Assembly (NCBI RefSeq): GCF_000383855.1 | Contig: NZ_KB912877.1 | Span: 4,277,226-4,341,225, forward strand | Length of the DNA stretch: 64,000 bases | Direction of reading: 5' to 3' | Origin: Methylobacter marinus A45 | GTDB lineage: Bacteria; Pseudomonadota; Gammaproteobacteria; Methylococcales; Methylomonadaceae | Shown here: one piece after another, positions 1-8,987 of the stretch | How the letters are laid out: each line of letters opens with the position of its first letter | How positions within the stretch are numbered: position 1 is the first letter of the stretch | Translations under genes and position numbers: made by a program | Notes under the pieces: generated by a model | Seen by the model: the letters and a program-made list of their open reading frames with translations, nothing else | Database searches by the model: none | Told to the model about the DNA's origin: nothing

Positions 1-777
1 GCCAGGCAGTTGCGCCAGAACAATCCGGATCCGCTGGACTTTGATGTCATAGCGTCCGGGGCGCTGAACCAGATCGACGGAGCCGCTTCCCTCGCGTCTG
101 TCGTCCTGTCCAGAAAAGAAGCCGAGGCGTTGCTGGATGTCGAGCCGGGCGATGAATTCAATCTGTCGGTCTCGGAGATCGATAGCTTCAAAACCCTCAG
201 GCGACGGCTTTCCGATGTCATCGAAGACGCGATCCTGCAGCGCTACCGGGAGCTTCTGTTCCAGCGCTTTGAAGCCTATCGGCGCGGAGGCGTGCATGCT
301 ATCGCGCCGTATGCGCGGGAGCCGGGCCGGTATTCCAGGCCAGCCCTGGAGCTTCGCCAGGCAGCAACCGCAAGCGCCGCCCTGCTGCGCGACTTTCCAG
401 CCTTGTACAAGGTCTGGCTGCATTACCCGGAATCTTTGCCGTCCGGAGCGGAAGAGGCCTTCCCCTGGGTGGAAAAAACAGTGGAAGGCCGTCCGGCGGT
501 CATCCTCAGGCATCGCGTCAGCACTGATTGGAATGGCTGCGTGTTGACGTTGACCCGGGAGTTCTATGCGCCGCATTCTTACAATGCCAGTCAATGGATA
601 ACCGGCTGCCTGGCTTATCGCGGCGGCACGGTGGTCTTTCAGGAGGTGCGCAGCTACACCGACCAGGTGACGGGCATCGCCAGCGATGTCAAACATATGA
701 TCGGCCGCCGCTTGCTGAAAGACAAAATGCTCAAGTCATTCAAGCGGCTTTGCGGTGCGCTGGAGGCATGCCGTTGA
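1..777 (+). CDS. Hypothetical protein, 5' end outside the window
   Basis: The frame is open from base 1, so the true start lies to the left. About 258 residues are visible. I do not recognise the family: there is no signal peptide, membrane segment or familiar catalytic motif in the visible part, which looks like a soluble mixed alpha/beta protein. It ends with a Lys/Arg-rich tail and converges on the sterol operon on the other strand, so nothing ties it to sterol metabolism. Codon use resembles that of the neighbouring genes. Confidence 0.7.
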   Translation, partial: ARQLRQNNPDPLDFDVIASGALNQIDGAASLASVVLSRKEAEALLDVEPGDEFNLSVSEIDSFKTLRRRLSDVIEDAILQRYRELLFQRFEAYRRGGVHAIAPYAREPGRYSRPALELRQAATASAALLRDFPALYKVWLHYPESLPSGAEEAFPWVEKTVEGRPAVILRHRVSTDWNGCVLTLTREFYAPHSYNASQWITGCLAYRGGTVVFQEVRSYTDQVTGIASDVKHMIGRRLLKDKMLKSFKRLCGALEACR

Positions 778-823
778 TTCATCGTTAGGGCGCGGTTTTA
801 GACGGCTGGTACTCGGGCGGCAG

Positions 824-856
824 GTAGGCTGGGGTGGAGCTTTGCGGAAACCCGGC
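824..856. repeat. Short palindromic repeat, family C copy 1
   Basis: This stretch between the converging genes (gtaggctggg, then agctttgcggaaaccc) matches, in inverse orientation, copies at 51381-51420 and 54851-54890. It is a REP-like intergenic element and may act as a shared hairpin terminator here. Confidence 0.55.
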
Positions 857-864
857 ATAAAGGG

Positions 865-1680
865 TTATAGGCCGTTTTCCAGATCTTGTCGAAACTCGGC
901 GAACTCTTTTTTCCAGGACTCTTTGCTGTAGCCCCAGTTACCTTCTGCCAAGAGCTTCTCCCCCTGCGTGAATTCGGCTTTTGCCCGGCTCAGGCCGGCC
1001 TCGTCACCCTCATGCCATAATGCCTGGGCATAAAACAGGTGGTTGAGTGGATGAGCGGGGTGTTTATTGACCGCCTTTTCCAGCAGCTCCAGCGCCTTGT
1101 CGAGATCGCCTATGCCGCTGGGCCAGGCCGGCGCTTTCAGGTAAAGCGCCCCCAAAAGGCGCAACGGCCCCCCGTGGTCGATATCCGGGTTCAAGGCCAG
1201 CGCCCGTTTCATCGCGCCTTCCAGCCGTTCCAGGTTGTCCATGGCCAGCGTGATATGTTCACGCACCGCCAGCCCCAGGTTGGCCGCCAGATAATAATGC
1301 ACCGCCGCATCATCGTCCGCCCCTTGCGCCAACGCCGCCTCGGCAAGGCTCACGCCCTCGGCGGCCAGTTTTTCGCGTCTGTCCGGGTTGGCTTCGCGTT
1401 CGGCCAGGTGCAGGCTCAGGCGGCTGCCGAGCGAGGTACGGCGTAGAGCCGGGTCCTGGCTGTCGCGCAGGACAGTCAGCGCACATTCCAGGGTATGGGT
1501 GTCGCTCAAGGGGCCGTATTGGCTTTGCCGAGCGGCCAGCATAGCCGCGGTCTGCCCGGGGCAGCCGGAGAGTCCATCGAACCGGACCCGGTCGCTCTGG
1601 AGCCCGGCGCAGCCCGCCAGAACCAGCATCGCAATGGCCGTAAGTAGTCGTATAGCGCGCAAAGTCTTAGCTCCCTTCAT
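865..1680 (-). CDS. bstC: BstC-like sterol-binding periplasmic lipoprotein (TPR-like)
   Basis: This 271-residue protein starts with a lipoprotein signal ending in the lipobox LAGC (Cys about residue 24). The rest is helical with TPR-like character, for example the run around ALNPDIDHGGPLRLLGALYL. In Methylococcus capsulatus, BstC is the helical periplasmic sterol binder that works with BstA and BstB to move sterols toward the outer membrane. Assignment here rests on the order bstA-bstB-bstC directly behind sdmB-sdmA and on the fold features. It overlaps bstB by 14 bases, so the two are co-translated. A generic TPR lipoprotein is the alternative if the context is ignored. Confidence 0.75.
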   Translation of the reverse strand: MKGAKTLRAIRLLTAIAMLVLAGCAGLQSDRVRFDGLSGCPGQTAAMLAARQSQYGPLSDTHTLECALTVLRDSQDPALRRTSLGSRLSLHLAEREANPDRREKLAAEGVSLAEAALAQGADDDAAVHYYLAANLGLAVREHITLAMDNLERLEGAMKRALALNPDIDHGGPLRLLGALYLKAPAWPSGIGDLDKALELLEKAVNKHPAHPLNHLFYAQALWHEGDEAGLSRAKAEFTQGEKLLAEGNWGYSKESWKKEFAEFRQDLENGL

Positions 1681-2503
1681 CCCATAGCTTGACCATGGGT
1701 TCGAACACGGCCGCGTCCACGACGTTAAAGGATTCCACGCCGAACAGATCGCACAGTTTCTGGCCCTCGGAATCGGTGCACATTTGTTCCAGCGCCTTGC
1801 CGAAGCGGGCGCGTTCTTCCTCCGTAGTCGTGGTGCTGTTGGCCACGACTCCCATCAGCGGGATTTCCTCGGACGTGAATACAACCTCAAGGGGCGTCTG
1901 CAAATGCAGGGAAGACAGGCCGGCATATTGTTGCTCGTTCAGAATGACGGCGTCCAGCTCCCCTTTGTCCAGCGCTCGCAAGGCGCGGATGGCCTGATTG
2001 GAGGGTTGCAGGACAAAGAATCCGGCGGGATCGACTTTGCCGGCAAAAACGATCTTGCCGATGAACGACTGCTCGGCCAATACCGTGCCCCCCAAATTTT
2101 TGCCTTTCAGCTCGTCCAGGCTTTTGTACTTATCCTTCTGGACGACGACCCGGTAACGCTCACTGGTCCGGCCTTTGATCCTGGGCCGGACCACCGGCAG
2201 CAGATTGTGCGGGTTGCGCAGTTCCAGATAGAGACCGAGGGATGTGATCGCGAACTTGGGTTTTTTTTCGGCGATCTGTTTCCGGCATTCGTCGATTTTG
2301 CTGGTGAACAGGCTGTCGAAGCGGTTCTCGGGCCACTGGCCGACGCGCTCGACCACCCGCAGCATGGAACCCATTGCACTCTGGGCATCCCGGGTATTGA
2401 CGGGGCCGCCGGGATAGCACACCACGATCATTTCGGGTGCGGGCGCGGCAGTGACGGCAAGAGAGGCCAACAGGCCGGCAATAATAAGGTACGTTTTTCG
2501 CAT
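1667..2503 (-). CDS. bstB: BstB-like periplasmic sterol-binding protein
   Basis: This 278-residue protein has a cleavable signal peptide (MRKTYLIIAGLLASLAVTAA) and the layout of a PhnD/TauA-type periplasmic substrate-binding protein. The PhnD-like motif is near KGKNLGGTVLAEQSFIGKIV. No ABC permease or ATPase is nearby, which argues against a phosphonate or sulfonate importer. BstB of M. capsulatus has this fold with a cavity adapted to sterols. The start codon overlaps the stop codon of bstA by one base (TAATG), a coupling signal. It is expected to receive C-4-modified sterol from BstA and pass it to BstC. Confidence 0.78.
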   Translation of the reverse strand: MRKTYLIIAGLLASLAVTAAPAPEMIVVCYPGGPVNTRDAQSAMGSMLRVVERVGQWPENRFDSLFTSKIDECRKQIAEKKPKFAITSLGLYLELRNPHNLLPVVRPRIKGRTSERYRVVVQKDKYKSLDELKGKNLGGTVLAEQSFIGKIVFAGKVDPAGFFVLQPSNQAIRALRALDKGELDAVILNEQQYAGLSSLHLQTPLEVVFTSEEIPLMGVVANSTTTTEEERARFGKALEQMCTDSEGQKLCDLFGVESFNVVDAAVFEPMVKLWDEGS

Positions 2504-5217
2504 TATGGTTTTCTCTTGGAATCAAGTAATTGTCCGATGGCCGGGGCCACGACGAGGGTTGCGGTCAGACAGCAGAGCAGGCCGATGGTGATGCTTAGCC
2601 CCAATGAGGACACGCCCCGGTAACTGGCCAGAGTGATTGCGCCCAAGCCTGCCAATGAAGTGCCGGCGGCCAGTCCGATGGCCTTGCCGATGGCCAGGCT
2701 GACTTGCAACGGGGTACGATGCTTCAATTCGCTCCAGCGGTAGCTGAACCAGACGCCATAATCGACCGCCAGCGCAATGACCAAGGGCAAGGCGACGATG
2801 TTGGCGTAATTATAGCGAATGCCGTTCAGCGCCATCAGCCCCAGCATCCAGCCGCCGCCGATCAGCAAGGGCAGCGCCGCCAGCGCGAAGCCGCGCAGGC
2901 TGTGCGTCGCCGCCATGACCCAGAGCAGGCAAAGCGCCAGAGCCAATTGCGTGCCGTGGGTAAAACTCGCCACCACGGCCTTGGCGAACGCCTGGTGCGT
3001 GGTCGGGAAGCCGGTCGCTTCCGCAGAGATGTTATAGACGTCTTTGATCAGGGCGTCGAGGTTGTCGGGATCGTACACGGATTTTGCCGGGAAAGCATAG
3101 ACCGCGATACTGCCATCGGCGGCAAAGAAGCGCTCGCGCAGGGCGGGCGGCAACTGTTCCGGCATGAGGGGCCGAGCCTGCCGCCAGATGTCGATGATGT
3201 TAAGCCCGGCATCCGCTCCGGACAGCAAGGCGCGCAAGAAGCTCTCGCTGCGCACCCGGCCCAGTTCGCTGTCCGCGGCGAGACGGGCCGAGATGGCCAA
3301 AACCTGTTCGCGCACGTTCTCCAAACTGTCGACCAGATGGGTATGTCCGGCGGAAAAGGCCTGCTCCTGGGCTTCGTCGATGAGGGCGGCGCCGTTTTCC
3401 AGCACTGCCTTCAGCAATTCGAATGATTTGGACGATAAGCCGGCGCGCCCGAGTTCTTCGACCTGCAAGGCGTAGTCGGTGCGGGCGAATGCCTCGCCGA
3501 TGCTCACGGCCTTGCGCAGGCGTTCGTCGGCGTCCACGGGAAACAGGCCGGTCAAGGACTGCGCCTGGGCAATGGTCTTGAGTTTGCCCGCCTCGCTGGT
3601 GATCCTGCGTGCCTCGGCCATGTCCCTGGCGGTGAAAATGATGACCTCGGACTGATAGTCACTCTCCGCTACCATGCGGCGTTGATAATTGGCCGCCTGG
3701 GAATCCTCGGGCAACATGGCCAGCACGTCGTAATCGAAATCAATATCGAATCCCTTCCAGCCGCCGAAGGCAGCGCCGGCGATGGCCAGTATGACGAGGG
3801 CCATGGCAACGGGCCTGGGGAACGCGCCGCCGCGATTCCCGGGTGCTGCGGAAGCGGGCGGCGGAGCTAGCGAGTCAATCTCTTTCAGCTTGGGCGGCAG
3901 CAGGGCGTAAAGCGCGGGCTGGACCATCCAGGTGCTGGTCAGGATCATCAGCACGCCCACGGCCGCCACCACGCCGAGTTCGGCGAAGCCGGGGAAATCG
4001 ACCGAGGCCAGGACGCTGAAGATCAGCAGCGAGGCGCCCCCGGCCGTCAGCACCGCTACAAAGGATGAGCCGATGCCGACCCCGATCGCCTTCACCAGCG
4101 GCTTGCCCGCGCGGCGCTCCTCGGCGATGCGCGAGGAGGTGAAAATGCCGTAGTCCGCCCCCAGCCCGAACAGAATGGCGATGAAGGCGGCGGTGATAAT
4201 ATTCAGGTGGCCGACGGTGAACAAGGCCAGGCCCAGGCTCCACAGCACGCCAAGACCCATGGGAATGAAAATCAGCGCCGCCCAGCGCACGCTGCGCACC
4301 ACCAGCAGAATCAATGCGGCGACTAGGCTGGCGGAGGTGATGGTCACCAGAGTCATATCCTTGCGGATATTGACGTATTCCTCGTATTCGAGGGCCGGTA
4401 GACCGGTCAATCCCACCGTGGGCGGCGTGCGTCCGGCGGCTTGGGTTTGTTTGGCCAGGGCCGCCGACACCTGCTTGACCTTTTCGACGAAGGGGCCAAG
4501 ATGCTCGAAATCGCCGGAGGGATTTTCCGGGTGGACGAACACAAACAGCATCCGCCCGTCGCGCGAGGCAAAGTAGCCGTCGCTCATGCCCATTGCCGCG
4601 TTTTTGGCCAGTAGGCGGCTCCAGTCCAAGCCGGCCGGAACGGTTTCCGAGGACAGCCAGCGTTGCCATTCCTCCAGGAAAAACGCGGCCAGGTTCAGGC
4701 TGGCTTCGGCGGTCTGCAGGTCGGTGTCCGCGCCGCCCAGCGACGGGTGATCTTGGCTCCAGCTCAACGCTTTGCGCAGGTTTACTTCCATCGTTTCGCC
4801 ATGCAAGGTGGGCGGGCTCGCCATCTCGGCAAGCTTGTCCAGGGTCTCGGTCGGCATCAGCAGGTAGGAATGGTTCAGGAAAAATCCCATATCAAGACGC
4901 GAGGTGGCCTGACCAACCTCGGGCTCGGTTTCAAGCCGGGCGGCCAGCTCGTTGGCAAAGGACTCCAATTCGCCGCGCGGAGCGCCTTCCAGGACCACCA
5001 TCAGGTCCGAGGCGGCGCCGTAATTTTTCAAAAAATCGTTGAAGCGCTTCGCCACCGCCGTGTCCTGGGGAAGCAGCGCCTGCCGCGAGGTGTGGACCGG
5101 GAGTTGCAGCGTCGCCCAGAGGGCCAGAATCGACAGCACCGCGGCCGCTCCCAGGATCGACCAGGGATTGCGGGCAAAGTATTCGGCGATCCTGGCGATA
5201 CGTTGGGTAATCTTCAT
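2503..5217 (-). CDS. bstA: BstA-like RND (MMPL/HpnN-type) sterol transporter
   Basis: A 904-residue inner-membrane protein with the RND duplication: a TM near residue 20, a large periplasmic loop, about five TMs near 265-450, a second single TM, a second loop and a last TM bundle near 740-900. It belongs to the MMPL/HpnN-like branch and not to the drug-efflux HAE1 branch; HpnN carries hopanoids. Position downstream of sdmB-sdmA and upstream of the two periplasmic binders identifies it as BstA. I use the ATG at 5217; the TTG two codons upstream is less likely. The gap to sdmA is 19 bases, so this is one operon. Confidence 0.82.
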   Translation of the reverse strand: MKITQRIARIAEYFARNPWSILGAAAVLSILALWATLQLPVHTSRQALLPQDTAVAKRFNDFLKNYGAASDLMVVLEGAPRGELESFANELAARLETEPEVGQATSRLDMGFFLNHSYLLMPTETLDKLAEMASPPTLHGETMEVNLRKALSWSQDHPSLGGADTDLQTAEASLNLAAFFLEEWQRWLSSETVPAGLDWSRLLAKNAAMGMSDGYFASRDGRMLFVFVHPENPSGDFEHLGPFVEKVKQVSAALAKQTQAAGRTPPTVGLTGLPALEYEEYVNIRKDMTLVTITSASLVAALILLVVRSVRWAALIFIPMGLGVLWSLGLALFTVGHLNIITAAFIAILFGLGADYGIFTSSRIAEERRAGKPLVKAIGVGIGSSFVAVLTAGGASLLIFSVLASVDFPGFAELGVVAAVGVLMILTSTWMVQPALYALLPPKLKEIDSLAPPPASAAPGNRGGAFPRPVAMALVILAIAGAAFGGWKGFDIDFDYDVLAMLPEDSQAANYQRRMVAESDYQSEVIIFTARDMAEARRITSEAGKLKTIAQAQSLTGLFPVDADERLRKAVSIGEAFARTDYALQVEELGRAGLSSKSFELLKAVLENGAALIDEAQEQAFSAGHTHLVDSLENVREQVLAISARLAADSELGRVRSESFLRALLSGADAGLNIIDIWRQARPLMPEQLPPALRERFFAADGSIAVYAFPAKSVYDPDNLDALIKDVYNISAEATGFPTTHQAFAKAVVASFTHGTQLALALCLLWVMAATHSLRGFALAALPLLIGGGWMLGLMALNGIRYNYANIVALPLVIALAVDYGVWFSYRWSELKHRTPLQVSLAIGKAIGLAAGTSLAGLGAITLASYRGVSSLGLSITIGLLCCLTATLVVAPAIGQLLDSKRKP

Positions 5218-5236
5218 TGGCAAGAGGTTCCGTTAA

Positions 5237-6343
5237 TCAATCCGCGCAAGCGACCCGCGCCGCTTCCTTCCTGGCCAGATGCTCCTCCCACTTGCGCGCG
5301 GTCAGCCGCTGGAACATCGGAACCACGGGGTTGAGTTCGATAGGCGGGGCATCCCAGCAGGCTTCGTAGCCTAACAGCTCAGCTTCCAGGGCAACGCCGT
5401 CTTCTTCGAGTATGGGCTTGAACACCAGGGGCTTGGCGATATTCAATACCAGCTGGGTCAACCACTTCGGGGTTTTCATGGCAATCAGCGGAATTTTCAG
5501 GGCATCGAAATAAAACAGGAAAAATACCCGGGTATTCCGCTCGTCGATCGGCAGCATGAACGACCAGTTCTTGATACTGTCGCCCGTATTGGTCCATTGA
5601 TAAGGATATTCGTAGCATAATTCGATGGAACGGGTATTGACCCGGTTGCGGTCCACGAAAATCCCGGAAATCCGGCCGCCGGCCATATAGGCGTCATAAG
5701 TCAGATAAACCCTGTTGTCATCGGCCTCGTGATGGGTCAATTTGGCATCGATGAAGGGCTTGTATTTGCGGTGCAGGAAGGCATGGGAGAAATCGCAGAT
5801 ATTGTCCATCACCATCGAATGATGGGTGCGCCAGGTCAGGTCCGAGACAAAGTTGGCCCACGGGTTGTCCCCGTCGAGTTCGGGAATGGCCGGAATCTCG
5901 CGCTCGCCAGCCAGTTCCGGATCGCCGGGGAATAGCCAGATAAGGCCATAGCGGACTTGCACGGGATAAGTCCGCAGTTGTCTTTTGATCAGCGGTTTGC
6001 CGAAGCTGTCGTGGGAGTAGTCCTCCAGCCAGCCCTCCCTGTTGAAGGACCAGCCGTGATAGGCGCAACGCAGACTGCACTTGTCCACCATGCCATGGCT
6101 GAGTTTAAGCTGGCGATGCGGACAGCGGTTTTGCACCGCCGCGAGTTCGCCGTCCGCGCCGCGGTACAGGGCGATGGAGGTGTTCCAGAAGATCACTTCT
6201 TTCACCTGGCCTTTTTTAACCGCGCTGTCGTATTCCACCACATACCAGCGATCTGGGTCCATTCCGGCGGCACGAGCCTTTTGCCGCGCGTTCCTGGCTT
6301 CTGCAAAAGCGGGAGGCGCTGAAAGTGTCTGCTCATTGTTCAT
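5237..6343 (-). CDS. sdmA: SdmA-like sterol C-4 demethylase, Rieske oxygenase
   Basis: A 368-residue Rieske-type non-haem iron oxygenase. The [2Fe-2S] ligands are Cys74-x-His76 and Cys93-x2-His96, and the mononuclear iron motif reads NICDFSHAFLH (D-x2-H-x3-H). In M. capsulatus SdmA oxidises a C-4 methyl of lanosterol-type sterols, and SdmB then decarboxylates and oxidises C-3. The start is the ATG at 6343 with GGAG eight bases upstream; an in-frame TTG 17 codons further up lacks a site. It sits 22 bases behind sdmB and 19 before bstA, linking demethylation directly to transport. No dedicated reductase is encoded in the window. Confidence 0.85.
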   Translation of the reverse strand: MNNEQTLSAPPAFAEARNARQKARAAGMDPDRWYVVEYDSAVKKGQVKEVIFWNTSIALYRGADGELAAVQNRCPHRQLKLSHGMVDKCSLRCAYHGWSFNREGWLEDYSHDSFGKPLIKRQLRTYPVQVRYGLIWLFPGDPELAGEREIPAIPELDGDNPWANFVSDLTWRTHHSMVMDNICDFSHAFLHRKYKPFIDAKLTHHEADDNRVYLTYDAYMAGGRISGIFVDRNRVNTRSIELCYEYPYQWTNTGDSIKNWSFMLPIDERNTRVFFLFYFDALKIPLIAMKTPKWLTQLVLNIAKPLVFKPILEEDGVALEAELLGYEACWDAPPIELNPVVPMFQRLTARKWEEHLARKEAARVACAD

Positions 6344-6365
6344 GATTGGGGGCTCCGGTTCGTGG

Positions 6366-7394
6366 TTAAGTGGATTGTTTACTTGCCGGGACAATCAATC
6401 CTCGGCGCACGAAATCTTCATAGGCTTCCTGCACTGCCTGGGACAATTGGCCGGGCCGGTAGCCTAATTCCTGTTTCGCCTTGTCATGGTCGGCCCGCCG
6501 CCGCATCTGGAGCAGGCGCACCGCACCCGGCGTGAAACGCCGGGGCAGGTTGGGGAAGGCCCGGTACCAGGTCTTGTCCGCGACTTCGGCCAGGGCCGAC
6601 ATCAGCCACGGCGACAGTCGCAGCCGCGGCGGCGGGCGGCCGGTGACTTCCCGAAACAGCGCCATCAGGTCGTCGACGCTGGCGTAGGCGGTGCTGAAAA
6701 TGTACTTCTGCCCGGATCGTCCATGGCGCATGGCCAATACATGGCCTTCGGCGATATCGCGGCCGGATACCCATTCGAAGCCGCCGGGAATGTAAGCGCG
6801 CAGAGCGCCGTGAGCGTAATCGATGAGTACGCGGCCCATGCGCGAAGGCTCGTAATCGTGAGGACCGATGATGGCGCAGGAGGTCGCGACTACCACATTG
6901 AGGCCATTGGCGTGGGCCTTGAGGCACTCATGCTCGGTGAGGTGCTTGGTAAAGCCGTAGGGCAAATGGCGATCGAAGGGATAGAACGGCATGTTCTCGT
7001 GGCTGGAGCGGCCGGGCTCGTAGCCGGTGGCGCTCAGCGAACCCGACACCACCACCTTGTCGATGCTATGGCGCTCGGCCGACTGGAGAATATGGATAGT
7101 CCCGCGGACGTTGGTCTCATATACTTCGCGTTTATGGGCCGCATTACCTTGAATGGTCGAAACCAGCGCGGCGCAATGATAAACGCGGGCGCACCCGCGC
7201 ATGGCGGCGGCTACCGCTTCGCTATCGCGCAGGTCGGCATAAACACGCTCCACGTCGAGCCCGTTCAGCGCTCCGTTTTCGCGTTCCGAATGCAGCATCA
7301 CCCGTACTTGCTCACCTTGTTCGAGCAGGCGGCGAACCAGGTTGGCGCCAAGGTGTCCGGTAGCGCCTGTGACAAGTGTTATGCCAGTGTTCAT
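6366..7394 (-). CDS. sdmB: SdmB-like NAD(P)-dependent sterol dehydrogenase/decarboxylase
   Basis: A 342-residue extended short-chain dehydrogenase of the 3-beta-hydroxysteroid dehydrogenase group. It has the dinucleotide motif TGATGHLG (Gly10, Gly13, Gly16) and the catalytic pair Tyr146-x3-Lys150 in PYGFTK. The family counterpart in eukaryotes is the C-4 decarboxylase Erg26/NSDHL; in M. capsulatus the analogous protein is SdmB. It is the first gene of the sdmB-sdmA-bstA-bstB-bstC run. The 156-base gap behind the squalene epoxidase gene could hold its own promoter, though I see no convincing -35/-10 pair. Confidence 0.85.
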   Translation of the reverse strand: MNTGITLVTGATGHLGANLVRRLLEQGEQVRVMLHSERENGALNGLDVERVYADLRDSEAVAAAMRGCARVYHCAALVSTIQGNAAHKREVYETNVRGTIHILQSAERHSIDKVVVSGSLSATGYEPGRSSHENMPFYPFDRHLPYGFTKHLTEHECLKAHANGLNVVVATSCAIIGPHDYEPSRMGRVLIDYAHGALRAYIPGGFEWVSGRDIAEGHVLAMRHGRSGQKYIFSTAYASVDDLMALFREVTGRPPPRLRLSPWLMSALAEVADKTWYRAFPNLPRRFTPGAVRLLQMRRRADHDKAKQELGYRPGQLSQAVQEAYEDFVRRGLIVPASKQST

Positions 7395-7550
7395 CGCATT
7401 AATCCGGGATAGTGCCGCCCAGGACTAAAACGGGAGATCCGGTCCAGGCGCGTGAAGATCATGGATGTTGTTTTAAATTCTGTCCGGCAAATCATTATAT
7501 TAATTTCACTGAGTTATTCCACGCTTAACAGTTAGCCCTGATAGAGCTGT

Positions 7551-8945
7551 TCAAGGCCTTTGAACAGGGGTGCCATAGCCGAAATAAGCCAGGGATTTAA
7601 TTTTTCCGAGATAATGATAAAAAAACGCCACTGACGAAACCTCGTTTATCATCAAAGGCTTGATAATGGAAATCGCATCCGAAAGCAGTTTGATTGCCTT
7701 GGGAAAATTCAAAATATTGTCACGTACTAAATTGTATGCACCGAATACCGCCAAAAAACAGAATTGCTTTATCAGGGAATAATGTTTCCTGTTCAGGCCG
7801 GCCAATACGGCAATCGATTCCTGCGCATTGGCGCCGCCGCACTGCAGGTATTTGAATACAGCCCTTTTAAGCAAATCGTTGGACATCACCGCGTACAGCG
7901 CGTTGGCAAGAATATTGAGATTGGCGTTTGCCTCCTGTCTGTCGCGGTAATAGGCTTCGATTTTCTCGTGAATCAAATCGGCATTATTGAAATCAGGCAT
8001 AGCCAGTAAATGCGCGCTCAATATCTGGATATCCGAGAACACCGCGGTCAGGCCGCCGCCCGTTAAAGGATGGCGCATGTTAAGCGCATCGCCCAGCATC
8101 ACCGCGCCTTTCCGGATGATGGGTTTTGCCGCCATGTAATGGTTGGGCATGACTTTGAATCCGCCTTCCTGCAGGGCCAGGTTATAGCTGCCGAGCATGC
8201 CGGCGGGAATGTAAGGCGTTACATTGGTATCGAGATGTTGCTGGAGCAACTGCTTTCTAGGCAGCTGTTCGCCCGGAAAATCGATCAACAGCCTGATTTC
8301 ATGGCTGGAAATCGGATAACAAATGAACGGCGTCGGTCCCGATAAAAACACATGGCCATGTTTTGGAAAAGGCATCTCGCAGTCTTTTAGTATCAAGCCG
8401 ATAAAATAAGACGTGACGGTTTTTTCATTATTGCTGAGATGCACTCTGAAATTTGAGAAGAATCCATCACTGGTAATGGTTAAGGGAGCATGAATGGACT
8501 TTATTCGGGAGGTAAGCGAATCCCGGTAACTGACGCCGATAATCTCATGCCGTTCGTTTTCCAGCAGTTGCAATGCCTTGCCCTGTATTTGCGTAACCGA
8601 GGCATTGTTCAGCGCGGAGGCTCTTATTTGCTGCAAAAACCGGCCGTTATGCAAGCCCATTCCCTTGTAGGGGGGCGGATAAGGAATAGTGGTTTTTTCC
8701 TCGCCCTGCAGCAGGGCGTAACCTTCAACCGGCTGTGCATCGAACCCTTCCAGTAAATGCCCGAGGCCCATTTGCTCCAGCGACTGAACGGCGCCGGGCT
8801 GCAGCAATTCCCCGACGATGCGTTTTTTCTCTTCGTAAGACGGATCGATTAATGCGATCCTGATGTCTTTGGGCGCCAGATAAGCCGCGATGGTGGCACC
8901 CGCCATGCCAGCGCCGATAATGCAAATGTCGAACTCTGACTTCAT
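7551..8945 (-). CDS. sqe: Squalene monooxygenase (squalene epoxidase)
   Basis: A 464-residue FAD-dependent monooxygenase that makes 2,3-oxidosqualene, the substrate of the cyclase encoded just upstream. The FAD-binding motif GAGMAG is at residues 11-16. The second FAD motif, GDALNMRHPLTGGG (about 283-296), is characteristic of squalene epoxidases and not of general aromatic hydroxylases. Hydrophobic stretches near the C-terminus suggest membrane association, as in eukaryotic ERG1. The gap to the cyclase gene is 42 bases, so the two are probably co-transcribed. Confidence 0.92.
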   Translation of the reverse strand: MKSEFDICIIGAGMAGATIAAYLAPKDIRIALIDPSYEEKKRIVGELLQPGAVQSLEQMGLGHLLEGFDAQPVEGYALLQGEEKTTIPYPPPYKGMGLHNGRFLQQIRASALNNASVTQIQGKALQLLENERHEIIGVSYRDSLTSRIKSIHAPLTITSDGFFSNFRVHLSNNEKTVTSYFIGLILKDCEMPFPKHGHVFLSGPTPFICYPISSHEIRLLIDFPGEQLPRKQLLQQHLDTNVTPYIPAGMLGSYNLALQEGGFKVMPNHYMAAKPIIRKGAVMLGDALNMRHPLTGGGLTAVFSDIQILSAHLLAMPDFNNADLIHEKIEAYYRDRQEANANLNILANALYAVMSNDLLKRAVFKYLQCGGANAQESIAVLAGLNRKHYSLIKQFCFLAVFGAYNLVRDNILNFPKAIKLLSDAISIIKPLMINEVSSVAFFYHYLGKIKSLAYFGYGTPVQRP

Positions 8946-8987
8946 ACTGAGCCCCTGGATAAGAGTGCTTTTAGCAGGTTGAATGTA

